This document shows, piece after piece, positions 1-5,326 of a stretch of DNA of 6,419 nucleotides (positions within the stretch are counted from its first letter, which is position 1; each line of letters opens with the position of its first letter). This stretch comes from Acidovorax delafieldii (GTDB lineage: Bacteria; Pseudomonadota; Gammaproteobacteria; Burkholderiales; Burkholderiaceae_C): contig DCVY01000177.1 of NCBI GenBank assembly GCA_002327945.1, forward strand, positions 1 to 6,419, written 5' to 3'. A program made the position numbers and the translations under genes. The notes below the pieces were generated by a model that had not been told where the DNA came from, searched no databases, and was given only the letters and a program-made list of their open reading frames with translations.

Positions 1-284
1 GTGTGGGCCATCACCAGCGTGTTCTGCGGGCTGAGCATCCGCATGCCAGGGGCCATGCGGATGGCGTTCCCGTTCAGGGTGGCGTCGGAGGTGCTGTTGA
101 TGGTGAGATTGCCCCGCAGCGCGGCTTCAGGGAAATTGCGCACCATGCCCATGCCCGAAGGCACCTGGGCTGTGGCGGGGGTCATGGTCAGCACCAGTGT
201 GGTGACCCATGCGCTTGCAAGGGCACGACCATAGCGGCGAGGTGACGCGGTGGCCGTAAACGACCCAAAGTGGCAGCGGTTCAT
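1..284 (-). CDS. Exported protein of unknown function, 5' part only
   Basis: This is the first 94 codons of a gene that leaves the window at its left edge. I do not recognise the family. The start at 284 is chosen because it gives a convincing N-terminal export signal: basic residues R16, R17 and R20, a hydrophobic stretch at about residues 21-36, and an Ala-Thr-Ala signal peptidase I site before Q40. The R16-R17 pair does not match a full Tat motif, so Sec export is likelier. The mature part begins with a Gly/Met-rich segment (VPSGMGM) and continues with a beta-rich, Asn/Thr-rich stretch at 58-73, then RMAPGMRM at 76-83. No lipobox cysteine or transmembrane helix follows the signal. There is no clear Shine-Dalgarno upstream. 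It lies just downstream of the tRNA terminator, so it probably has its own promoter, though I could not identify one in 285-335. A periplasmic or secreted location is inferred. Confidence 0.7.
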   Translation of the reverse strand, partial: MNRCHFGSFTATASPRRYGRALASAWVTTLVLTMTPATAQVPSGMGMVRNFPEAALRGNLTINSTSDATLNGNAIRMAPGMRMLSPQNTLVMAH

Positions 285-335
285 GGTGTGTATCCAGAGG
301 CTGTAGAAGAAAAGGAACCTGATTTCGGGGCCAAG

Positions 336-365
336 AAAAAAGCCAGCGCGAGGCTGGCTTTTTTT
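336..365 (-). terminator. Intrinsic terminator of the tRNA gene
   Basis: A perfect 6-bp GC-rich stem (342-347 pairs with 353-358) closes a 5-base loop. It is flanked by six A on one side (336-341) and seven T on the other (359-365), so the pairing can extend to 12 bp. Read on the minus strand, the hairpin is followed by a run of six T, 12 bases past the encoded CCA of the tRNA. This is the textbook form of a Rho-independent terminator. Being symmetric it could also act on plus-strand transcription, but there is no plus-strand gene nearby to end. Confidence 0.9.
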
Positions 366-369
366 GGTT

Positions 370-446
370 TGGTGGTGATAGGTGGATTTGAACCACCGAC
401 ATCAGCATTATGAATGCTGCGCTCTAACCAACTGAGCTATATCACC
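370..446 (-). tRNA. tRNA with CAT anticodon, probably elongator tRNA-Met
   Basis: The minus strand folds as a complete cloverleaf. The 7-bp acceptor stem GGTGATA/TATCACC is perfect (440-446 with 374-380). The D-arm carries the usual AGCTCAGTTGGTTAGAGC. The anticodon stem is CAGCA/TGCTG with loop TTCATAA, so the anticodon is CAT at 412-410. The T-arm is GGTGG-TTCAAAT-CCACC. The discriminator is A at 373, and the 3' CCA is encoded at 370-372. An initiator is excluded: base 1 pairs normally with base 72 and the anticodon stem lacks the three stacked G-C pairs. The other option is tRNA-Ile2, whose CAT is modified to lysidine by TilS. The anticodon arm resembles E. coli elongator tRNA-Met more than ileX, so Met is preferred but not proven. 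Confidence 0.93.
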
Positions 447-456
447 GAAGATCAAA

Positions 457-485
457 ATTATAGAACAAATTTACTGGTGGGTGAA
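457..485 (-). promoter_or_regulatory. Sigma70-type promoter of the tRNA gene
   Basis: On the minus strand there is a perfect -10 hexamer TATAAT (462-457). Exactly 17 bases upstream is TTCACC (485-480), which matches four of six positions of the -35 consensus TTGACA. Transcription would start near 452-453, giving a leader of only about 6-7 bases before the mature tRNA 5' end at 446. The -35 box and most of the spacer lie within the last codons of the enoyl-CoA hydratase gene; only the -10 is intergenic. The stretch around the -10 is strikingly AT-rich against a GC-rich background. Confidence 0.78.
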
Positions 486-1250
486 GTTCGCTGCGCGCTT
501 GTTCAGAAAAGCGTCCATGCCTTCCTTCTGGTCCTGGGTGGCGAACAGCGCATGGAACAGGCGGCGCTCGAACATCACGCCATCGGAGAGCGATCCTTCA
601 AAGGCCTGGTTCACCGACTCCTTGGTGGCCATCACCGCGATCTGTGAGAAATTCGCAATGACCAGGGCGGCGCCCAAGGCTTCTTCCATCAGTTTGTCCA
701 GAGCGACCACGCGGCTCACGAGACCTGCGCGTTCGGCCTCCACCGCGTCCATCATCCGTCCGGTGAGGGCCATGTCCATGGCTTTGGCCTTGCCCACGGC
801 GCGCGGCAGGCGCTGCGTGCCGCCACAGCCTGGAATAACGCCAAGCTTGATTTCAGGCTGGCCGAACTTGGCGTTGTCGGCGGCGATGATGAAGTCGCAC
901 ATCATGGCGAGCTCGCACCCGCCGCCCAAAGCAAATCCGCTCACGGCGGCAATCACGGGTTTGCGGATGGAGCGGATCGTTTCCCAGTTGCGGGTGATGA
1001 AATCGCCCTTGTAGGCGTCGGCAAAGCTGTACTTGGCCATGGCGACAATGTCGGCGCCAGCAGCAAATGCCTTTTCGCTGCCCGTGAGGATGATGCAGCC
1101 GATCTTTTCATCGGCGCCAAACGCTTTGAGCGCCTCGCCCAGCTCGTTCATGAGTTGGTCGTTCAGTGCATTCAGTTGTTTGGGGCGGTTCAGCGTGATG
1201 ACGCCAACTTTTTCCGCCTCGATGCGAACTTCAATGGTTTCGTAGGCCAT
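471..1250 (-). CDS. Enoyl-CoA hydratase (crotonase family)
   Basis: A complete 259-residue protein of the usual length for a single-domain crotonase. The family catalyses syn-addition of water to trans-2-enoyl-CoA in beta-oxidation and related acyl-CoA pathways, in the cytoplasm, normally as trimers or hexamers. Visible motifs are [11 protein letters not shown] at about 20-30, the oxyanion-hole segment AFAAGADI at 61-68, ALGGGCEL at 107-114 and [20 protein letters not shown] at 129-148. E113 and E133 are 20 residues apart, as are the two catalytic glutamates of rat mitochondrial hydratase (E144, E164), so true hydratase activity is likely. There is no dehydrogenase or second domain, so it is not a FadB/FadJ fusion. 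The ATG at 1250 is supported by an AGGAGA Shine-Dalgarno at 1260-1255, four bases upstream. No other acyl-CoA gene lies in the window, so the substrate and pathway (fatty acid, aromatic or short chain) cannot be told. Confidence 0.95.
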   Translation of the reverse strand: MAYETIEVRIEAEKVGVITLNRPKQLNALNDQLMNELGEALKAFGADEKIGCIILTGSEKAFAAGADIVAMAKYSFADAYKGDFITRNWETIRSIRKPVIAAVSGFALGGGCELAMMCDFIIAADNAKFGQPEIKLGVIPGCGGTQRLPRAVGKAKAMDMALTGRMMDAVEAERAGLVSRVVALDKLMEEALGAALVIANFSQIAVMATKESVNQAFEGSLSDGVMFERRLFHALFATQDQKEGMDAFLNKRAANFTHQ

Positions 1251-1291
1251 GCAATCTCCTGGGTTGATGATTCATTCAGACAATTTTGGGG

Positions 1292-1327
1292 ACTATACCC
1301 AAGCGCGAAGCTGGTTGGTTGCGCTTG
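1292..1327 (-). promoter_or_regulatory. Possible promoter and operator of the enoyl-CoA hydratase gene
   Basis: In the 93-base gap upstream of the hydratase the minus strand carries TATAGT (1297-1292), a good -10 candidate about 42 bases before the ATG. No recognisable -35 lies 16-18 bases upstream. Instead there is an inverted repeat just above it: CAAGCGC at 1300-1306 pairs with GCGCTTG at 1321-1327, with a 14-base spacer. The repeat covers the place where a -35 would sit, as an operator for a dimeric regulator would. It has no T-run, so it is not a terminator for the M61 gene. The promoter call rests on one hexamer; the regulator is unknown. Confidence 0.4.
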
Positions 1328-1343
1328 CCAATGGAACTTGTTT

Positions 1344-3158
1344 TCAGGCCAGCCAGCGTGCGAGTGCGGCGCTGTCGGTTGCGGTGAGGCTGATCGTGTC
1401 TGGCGTTGCCGCAGGCGCCTTGCGGCTGCGTTGTCCGGCTGGCCTGGCCTGGGCGGGTGCAGCGGCAGGCAGTGCCAGTGGCAGTTGCAGCAGGCGGCCA
1501 TCGCGTGCCACCATGGCGGTGATCTGCGTGGCCGGGCCGGCATAGAACGCCACATCCTCCAGCCGGGCAATGCGCCAGCCCTGGCCTTGTACTTGCACGC
1601 CCAGCCATTCGTCACCAGCTGCCATGCCCGCTTTTTCGGCGGGCCCGCTGCGCAGCACGGTCTTGATCTGCACGCTGTGGTTTTCCGTGACGCGCAGGCC
1701 CAGGCGCTGCGCCAGCTGGGGCTGTTCGGGCTTGAGTGCCACACCGTGGGCGGCCAGCAGCTCGGCCAGCGGCAGTTCGGCCGTGCTGTGCACCCACTGG
1801 TCCAGCTCGTTGTCCAAAGATCGCCCCGCCTGCGTGGCCAGTTCGGCGCGCAGATCGGCCTCGGTCATGGGGCCGCCGGCGCAGCGCTTCCAGAGCGCGC
1901 GCATCACGTCGTCGAGTGTGGCCTTGCCTTCACGGCGCAGTGTCAGATCCAGGCACAGGGCGACCAGCGAGCCCTTGGTGTAGTAGCTCACCGTGGCATT
2001 GGGGGTGTTTTCGTCCTGGCGGTAGTACTTGACCCAGGCGTCAAAACTGGCCTGCGCCACTGTCTGCACGGTGCGGCCCGGTGTCTGCAGGACCTGGTTG
2101 GTGGCCTTGGCCAGCAGCTTGAGGTAGGTGGCATCGTCGATCAGGCCTGCGCGGCGCAGCAGCAGGTCGTCGTAATAGCTGGTAAACCCCTCGAAGAACC
2201 ACAGCAGCCGGGTGTAGTTTTCCTGGCTGTAGTCATAGTGCGCAAACTCTGCCGGGCGCAGGCGCTTGACGTTCCAGGTGTGGAAATATTCGTGGCTGAT
2301 GAGTCCGAGCAAGGTGGTGTAGCCATCGCTGGCGCGTGCCTCGCCCGTGCGGGGCAGGTCACGCCGGCCGCAGATCAGGGCCGTGGAGTTGCGGTGTTCC
2401 AGGCCGCCATAGCCATCGTGAACGGCATTGAGCATGAACAGGTAATTCTTGAAAGGCGGCTTGCCCTTGCCGTGCCACATGTGGATGGCGGTCTCGCAGA
2501 TTTTTTGGGTGTCGGCCAGCAGGCGTTTGCCGTCAAAGGATGGCGCGGCACCGGCCACCACAAAGCGGTGGGGCACGCCACAGGCGGTGAATCGGCCACT
2601 CCAGAAGGAGCCCATTTCGACCGGGCAGTCCACCAGTTCGTCGTAGTGGCCTGCTGCATAAAGACCAAAGCCCTTCTTGTCGATGGTCTGCGGCGCCAGG
2701 CCCGTGGCTACGGACCAGTGGGCGGTGGCCGCATTGCTGCCGATGTCGAGCGCGTGGATCGCATCTTCCTGCCCGTGCACCCGCAGGCACACGCTGGTGC
2801 CGTTGAAGAAGCCGCGCGAGGCATCCAGCCACGCCGTGCGCACCGAGGTGTCGTAGGCGCACACTTCATAGGTAAGTACAAGGGGCCGGTCGGTGCGGCA
2901 GGTGGCCTGCCAGCGGTGCTTGTCAAGCTGGACCAGTGGAGCAGCGCGCCGGCCCTGCTGTGCAGTCAGGCACTGAAGATTCTTGGAAAACTCGCGAACC
3001 AGATAGCTGCCGGGTATCCAGACGGGAAGCGACAACTCCTGCTGCGCCTGGGGGTGCGCCACGGTCAGCGTGACGCTGAACAGGCGGGCATGCAGGTCGG
3101 CGGCTTCCACGCGGTAATGAACAGGGGCCTGGGGGGCGTGGGGGCGGGTGGTGGGCAT
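1344..3158 (-). CDS. M61-family metallopeptidase with C-terminal PDZ domain
   Basis: A complete 604-residue protein of the M61 (glycyl aminopeptidase-like) gluzincin family, with the usual layout: N-terminal beta domain to about residue 200, catalytic domain at about 215-460, and a PDZ domain at about 485-560. The zinc motif is HEYFH at 289-293, followed by TWNVKRLRP. The likely third zinc ligand is E323 in WFFEGFTSYYD, which resembles the NEGF element of M1 peptidases. YGGLEHRNS at 250-258 corresponds to the substrate-binding loop upstream of the zinc site. The tail at 563-590 is an Ala/Pro-rich linker, then a short conserved-looking end (ISLTATDSAALARWLA). There is no signal peptide, so a cytoplasmic location is predicted. 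The start at 3158 is the only one available: an in-frame TGA lies 15 codons upstream with no ATG, GTG or TTG between. No clear Shine-Dalgarno precedes it. The natural substrate is unknown. Confidence 0.93.
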   Translation of the reverse strand: MPTTRPHAPQAPVHYRVEAADLHARLFSVTLTVAHPQAQQELSLPVWIPGSYLVREFSKNLQCLTAQQGRRAAPLVQLDKHRWQATCRTDRPLVLTYEVCAYDTSVRTAWLDASRGFFNGTSVCLRVHGQEDAIHALDIGSNAATAHWSVATGLAPQTIDKKGFGLYAAGHYDELVDCPVEMGSFWSGRFTACGVPHRFVVAGAAPSFDGKRLLADTQKICETAIHMWHGKGKPPFKNYLFMLNAVHDGYGGLEHRNSTALICGRRDLPRTGEARASDGYTTLLGLISHEYFHTWNVKRLRPAEFAHYDYSQENYTRLLWFFEGFTSYYDDLLLRRAGLIDDATYLKLLAKATNQVLQTPGRTVQTVAQASFDAWVKYYRQDENTPNATVSYYTKGSLVALCLDLTLRREGKATLDDVMRALWKRCAGGPMTEADLRAELATQAGRSLDNELDQWVHSTAELPLAELLAAHGVALKPEQPQLAQRLGLRVTENHSVQIKTVLRSGPAEKAGMAAGDEWLGVQVQGQGWRIARLEDVAFYAGPATQITAMVARDGRLLQLPLALPAAAPAQARPAGQRSRKAPAATPDTISLTATDSAALARWLA

Positions 3159-3211
3159 GGGTGCGGCGTTGCGGAAGGCGGGTGCCTGGCGCTGATGCGC
3201 ATTTCACCCGT

Positions 3212-3253
3212 GGGGTCTCGGGGGCTCGAAGGGGAGCGAGGGGAGCGAGGGGG
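3212..3253 (+). repeat. Five-tract G-run cluster (potential G-quadruplex) with a 9-bp tandem repeat
   Basis: The plus strand carries five tracts of four or five G (3212-3215, 3220-3224, 3231-3234, 3240-3243, 3249-3253) separated by loops of 4, 6, 5 and 5 bases. This meets the usual pattern for an intramolecular G-quadruplex, with one tract to spare. Within it GGGGAGCGA is repeated exactly in tandem (3231-3239 and 3240-3248). The cluster lies in the gap between the end of dsbC and the start of the M61 gene. The G-rich strand is the template for these genes, so their RNA would carry C-tracts. Whether it folds in the cell is unknown. Confidence 0.6.
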
Positions 3254-3263
3254 TGACCCCTCG
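3246..3263 (-). other. Hairpin just downstream of dsbC
   Basis: A perfect 7-bp inverted repeat, CGAGGGG (3246-3252) with CCCCTCG (3257-3263), encloses a 4-base loop. In the dsbC message it would form 7 bases past the stop codon. No T-run follows on the minus strand, so it is not a canonical intrinsic terminator. It could stabilise the 3' end, pause the polymerase or do nothing. It overlaps the last two G-tracts of the cluster, so the two structures are mutually exclusive on the plus strand. Confidence 0.45.
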
Positions 3264-3270
3264 CGTGAAC

Positions 3271-3996
3271 TCAGTTGCTGCTCGGGGCGCCACCGGCTTC
3301 GGCCAGGCGTTTTTCCACATCCTGGGCGCTGATCGCTCCGGGAACGCGCGAGCCGTTCGTGAAAATCAGCGTGGGGGTGCCGGTGATCTTGTGTTTTTTG
3401 CCGAATGCAAGATTGCGCTGCAAGGCACTGGTGTCGCAGCTGGCGGTGTTGGGTGTCTTGTCGCGCAGCATGAGGTCGTGCCAGGTGGCGGCCTTGTCTT
3501 TGGCGCACCAGATGTTGCGGGATTTTTCTGCCGAGTCGGGGCTCAGGATGGGGTAGAGAAACAAGTAGATCGTGACGTTGTCCACGTTCTGCATGTCCCG
3601 CTCGAAGCGCTTGCAATAGCCGCAGTTGGGGTCTTCAAACACCGCCAGCTTGCGTTTGCCATCGCCACGCACGATGGTGATGGCATCCTTCAGGGGCAGG
3701 GCGGCAAAATCCACCGCCGTGAGCTTGTTGATGCGGTCTTCGGTCAGGTTGCGGCGCGCCTTGGTGTCGATCAGCTCACCCTGGATGACGTAGTTGCCCT
3801 TGGTGTCGGTGTAGAAAAGGTCGGTGCCGATGCGCACTTCATACAGGCCGGGCATGGCCGTGGTGCGGACCTCGTCGATCTTTTCCATTTGCGGAATGCG
3901 TTCGGCCAGCGTTTTGCGGATGGCCGCTTCCTGGGCAAAGGCGGTGAAGCTCAGGGCGAAACTGGCTGCGGCCAGCAGGGTGGGAATCAATTGCAT
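3271..3996 (-). CDS. dsbC: Periplasmic thiol:disulfide interchange protein DsbC
   Basis: A complete 241-residue precursor, close to the length of E. coli DsbC. It repairs wrongly paired disulfides in exported proteins and is normally kept reduced by the membrane protein DsbD. The start at 3996 gives a clear signal peptide (hydrophobic residues 3-20, cleavage after the AFA at 19-21). An in-frame extension upstream to 4773 is open but would run antisense-like through the monooxygenase gene and bury the signal, so it is rejected. The N-terminal dimerisation domain spans about 22-85, then a linker, then a thioredoxin-fold domain with active site CGYC at 125-128 (the DsbC form, unlike CPHC of DsbA) and cis-proline P208 in TGTPT. 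C164 and C187 match the second, structural disulfide of E. coli DsbC. The Shine-Dalgarno is weak (GAG in ACGAGAACACG). The gene sits 50 bases after the monooxygenase stop and may share its transcript. Confidence 0.95.
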   Translation of the reverse strand: MQLIPTLLAAASFALSFTAFAQEAAIRKTLAERIPQMEKIDEVRTTAMPGLYEVRIGTDLFYTDTKGNYVIQGELIDTKARRNLTEDRINKLTAVDFAALPLKDAITIVRGDGKRKLAVFEDPNCGYCKRFERDMQNVDNVTIYLFLYPILSPDSAEKSRNIWCAKDKAATWHDLMLRDKTPNTASCDTSALQRNLAFGKKHKITGTPTLIFTNGSRVPGAISAQDVEKRLAEAGGAPSSN

Positions 3997-4021
3997 CGTG
4001 TTCTCGTTCAGTGTTATCGCG

Positions 4022-4041
4022 GCGGCTGCCTTCGCAGCCGC
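4022..4041 (-). other. Strong hairpin between the monooxygenase gene and dsbC
   Basis: A perfect 8-bp GC-rich inverted repeat, GCGGCTGC (4022-4029) with GCAGCCGC (4034-4041), closes a 4-base loop. On the minus-strand RNA the loop reads GAAG. It lies 5 bases after the monooxygenase stop codon and 25 bases before the dsbC ATG. No U-run follows, so it is not a standard intrinsic terminator. Plausible roles are partial attenuation, an RNA-stability element between two co-transcribed genes, or partial control of dsbC translation. Confidence 0.55.
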
Positions 4042-4046
4042 GGGTG

Positions 4047-5180
4047 TCAGTGGGTGCCCATGGCCTGGCGGGCCATCCATTCCTTCAGTGGACCGCTGCG
4101 CTCGAAACCTTTCATGCCCCAGTTGCGCAGCACCTGCCAAGGCCCTTCGGCCCGCGCAAAAAGCTGCTGCAAGCTGTCGGTGGCCAAACCCAGGGGCAGC
4201 ATGGCCGCTTTGCGCTCGCGCTCGTAGCTGCGCAGCAATCGCAGGTCGGCCACGCTGCGCCAGTAATCGCGCCCATGCAGCACACGGGCCAGGGCCTGCG
4301 CATCGGCCAGCCCCATGTTCAGCCCTTGTCCTGCCAGCGGGTGCACGTTGTGCGCAGCATCGCCGGCCAGCACCCAACTGCGTGCCTGGCTGTCCTGAGC
4401 TGGCAAGGCGCCGCACCAGCGGTTGGCCCGTGCCTGCTGCAAGGGCCACGCGGCCCGTTCGCCCTGCAATTGCAGCGTTCCCAGTGCGCCCTGGCTGGCA
4501 ACTTCCAGGCGCTGGGCAAATTCCTGCGGCGCCAGCGCCAACAACTGGGGCACCTGTTCCTTGAGAGCAGACCACACCACTGCCACAGAGTTCCCTTGCA
4601 CGCCGTCCAGTGGCAAAAAGGCCAGGATGCCGTCGGGCAAAAACCACTGGCGGGCGACTTGGCCGTGGGGGAGTTCGCACGTCAGCCGGGTGGCGATGGC
4701 GTGCTGTTCGTAGGCAGTCACTTCGAATGCCACGCCAAACTCGCTGCGGGTGCGGCTGGCCCGGCCCTCGCACACCACGGTAAGGACCGCCGGCACCGGC
4801 TCGGCAACCACTTCGACCTGTGGCTGGTAGCGCACGGCTTCCGCCAGGCGGGCTTCCAGCGCGGGAACATCCACAATCCAGGCCAGTGCGTCAACGCCCT
4901 GGGTGGCAGCATCAAAGTGCACGGCGCCCCCCTGGTCGCCAAAAACCTGCATCTGCGTCACCGCTGTGGCATGGGCCGGATCGGGCCAGCTGCGCAAGGA
5001 ATCGAGCAACTGGCGCGATGCCGCATTCAGCGCATAGGCACGCACATCGCCCGTGGGCGCCACCGAGGGGGCGGGCGCGGCCACCAGGGCCACGCGCAGC
5101 CTCTCGCGGGCGAGCAGCAAGGCCAGGGTGCGGCCCACCACGCCGGCGCCACGGATACAGATGTCAAAGGTTTTCGCCAT
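4047..5180 (-). CDS. FAD-dependent monooxygenase, UbiH/UbiF/COQ6 type
   Basis: A complete 377-residue flavoprotein of the aromatic-ring hydroxylase class; E. coli UbiH is slightly longer (about 392). UbiH, UbiI and UbiF each hydroxylate one ring position during ubiquinone synthesis, using FAD and oxygen in the cytoplasm near the membrane. Seen in the sequence: the N-terminal FAD-binding GAGVVG at 11-16, a DVRAYALNAASRQLL segment at 45-59 typical of this family, and the second FAD motif GDAAHNVHPLAGQGLNMG at 273-290. Two usually acidic sites are changed: the end of the second beta strand reads VALVAAP where a glutamate is common, and the middle DG motif reads EGRAS. Which ring position it hydroxylates cannot be told, so no symbol is given. 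The start at 5180 is placed by the conserved N-terminus; upstream in-frame codons look non-coding. There is no Shine-Dalgarno, and a -10-like hexamer sits 6 bases before the ATG, suggesting a leaderless message. Confidence 0.9.
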   Translation of the reverse strand: MAKTFDICIRGAGVVGRTLALLLARERLRVALVAAPAPSVAPTGDVRAYALNAASRQLLDSLRSWPDPAHATAVTQMQVFGDQGGAVHFDAATQGVDALAWIVDVPALEARLAEAVRYQPQVEVVAEPVPAVLTVVCEGRASRTRSEFGVAFEVTAYEQHAIATRLTCELPHGQVARQWFLPDGILAFLPLDGVQGNSVAVVWSALKEQVPQLLALAPQEFAQRLEVASQGALGTLQLQGERAAWPLQQARANRWCGALPAQDSQARSWVLAGDAAHNVHPLAGQGLNMGLADAQALARVLHGRDYWRSVADLRLLRSYERERKAAMLPLGLATDSLQQLFARAEGPWQVLRNWGMKGFERSGPLKEWMARQAMGTH

Positions 5181-5186
5181 GGGGGC

Positions 5187-5192
5187 ATTGTA
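5187..5192 (-). promoter_or_regulatory. Candidate -10 element for a leaderless monooxygenase transcript
   Basis: The minus strand reads TACAAT at 5192-5187 (five of six matches to TATAAT), followed by six bases and then the A of the ATG at 5180. Normal spacing from a -10 box would put the transcription start on or next to that A, leaving no leader. This fits the lack of any Shine-Dalgarno. The -35 region is weak (GCATCA at a 17-base spacing). An imperfectly placed inverted repeat (GGGGCC 5196-5201 with GGCCCC 5216-5221) lies over the spacer. Confidence 0.45.
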
Positions 5193-5242
5193 GGAGGGGC
5201 CTGCCGCCCTGATGCGGCCCCGCCGCTGTGACCTTTGGCATG

Positions 5243-5258
5243 GTGCAGTCGCCTGCAC
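5243..5258. promoter_or_regulatory. Perfect inverted repeat in the divergent intergenic region
   Basis: GTGCAG (5243-5248) and CTGCAC (5253-5258) form a perfect 6-bp inverted repeat around TCGC. It lies in the 146-base gap between the monooxygenase start and ychF, 27 bases upstream of the likely ychF -10 and about 50 bases upstream of the monooxygenase -10. The position suits an operator acting on one or both divergent promoters. It could equally be chance in GC-rich DNA. Confidence 0.3.
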
Positions 5259-5284
5259 AGGATCGGGCTGGCGCAACACACCCG

Positions 5285-5290
5285 TAAAAT
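5285..5290 (+). promoter_or_regulatory. Candidate -10 element of ychF
   Basis: TAAAAT matches five of six bases of the -10 consensus and is the only AT-rich hexamer upstream of ychF. It would start transcription near 5297, with a leader of about 30 bases. No convincing -35 lies 16-18 bases upstream; TTGGCA at 5235-5240 is too far away to pair with it. A weak purine-rich AGAAAG at 5314-5319 could serve as Shine-Dalgarno. Confidence 0.4.
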
Positions 5291-5326
5291 CGGTGGTTTG
5301 TCTCCAGAACACCAGAAAGCCCTGCC

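Noticed and set aside
1..245. Short plus-strand frames at the left edge
   Set aside because: They lie opposite the signal-peptide gene, have no ribosome binding site and show no recognisable motif.
127..408. A 93-codon minus-strand frame starting within the tRNA gene
   Set aside because: It overlaps the tRNA and its terminator and is out of frame with the exported protein, whose start at 284 gives a proper signal peptide.
3246..3263. The hairpin after dsbC as an intrinsic terminator
   Set aside because: The stem is perfect but no T-run follows on the minus strand; the sequence continues C-rich, so a canonical terminator is not supported.
1155..3332. A 725-codon plus-strand open frame opposite the M61 peptidase gene
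   Set aside because: It starts inside the antisense of the enoyl-CoA hydratase and covers the whole peptidase gene plus both flanking gaps. Its product is rich in Gly, Ala, His, Gln and Val without any motif I recognise, as expected of a GC-rich antisense shadow. The minus-strand protein carries intact zinc-binding and PDZ motifs.
3253..4227. A 324-codon plus-strand frame opposite dsbC
   Set aside because: It is the antisense shadow of dsbC and the end of the monooxygenase gene, with no recognisable domain or start signal.
3997..4773. N-terminal extension of the dsbC frame into the monooxygenase gene
   Set aside because: The frame stays open upstream but the product there is Arg/Ala/Gly-rich low complexity, and the extension would bury the signal peptide that begins at 3996.
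4011..5231. A 406-codon plus-strand frame opposite the monooxygenase gene
   Set aside because: It mirrors the monooxygenase gene almost end to end. The product is His/Gln/Gly-rich without motifs, while the minus strand carries both FAD motifs in order.
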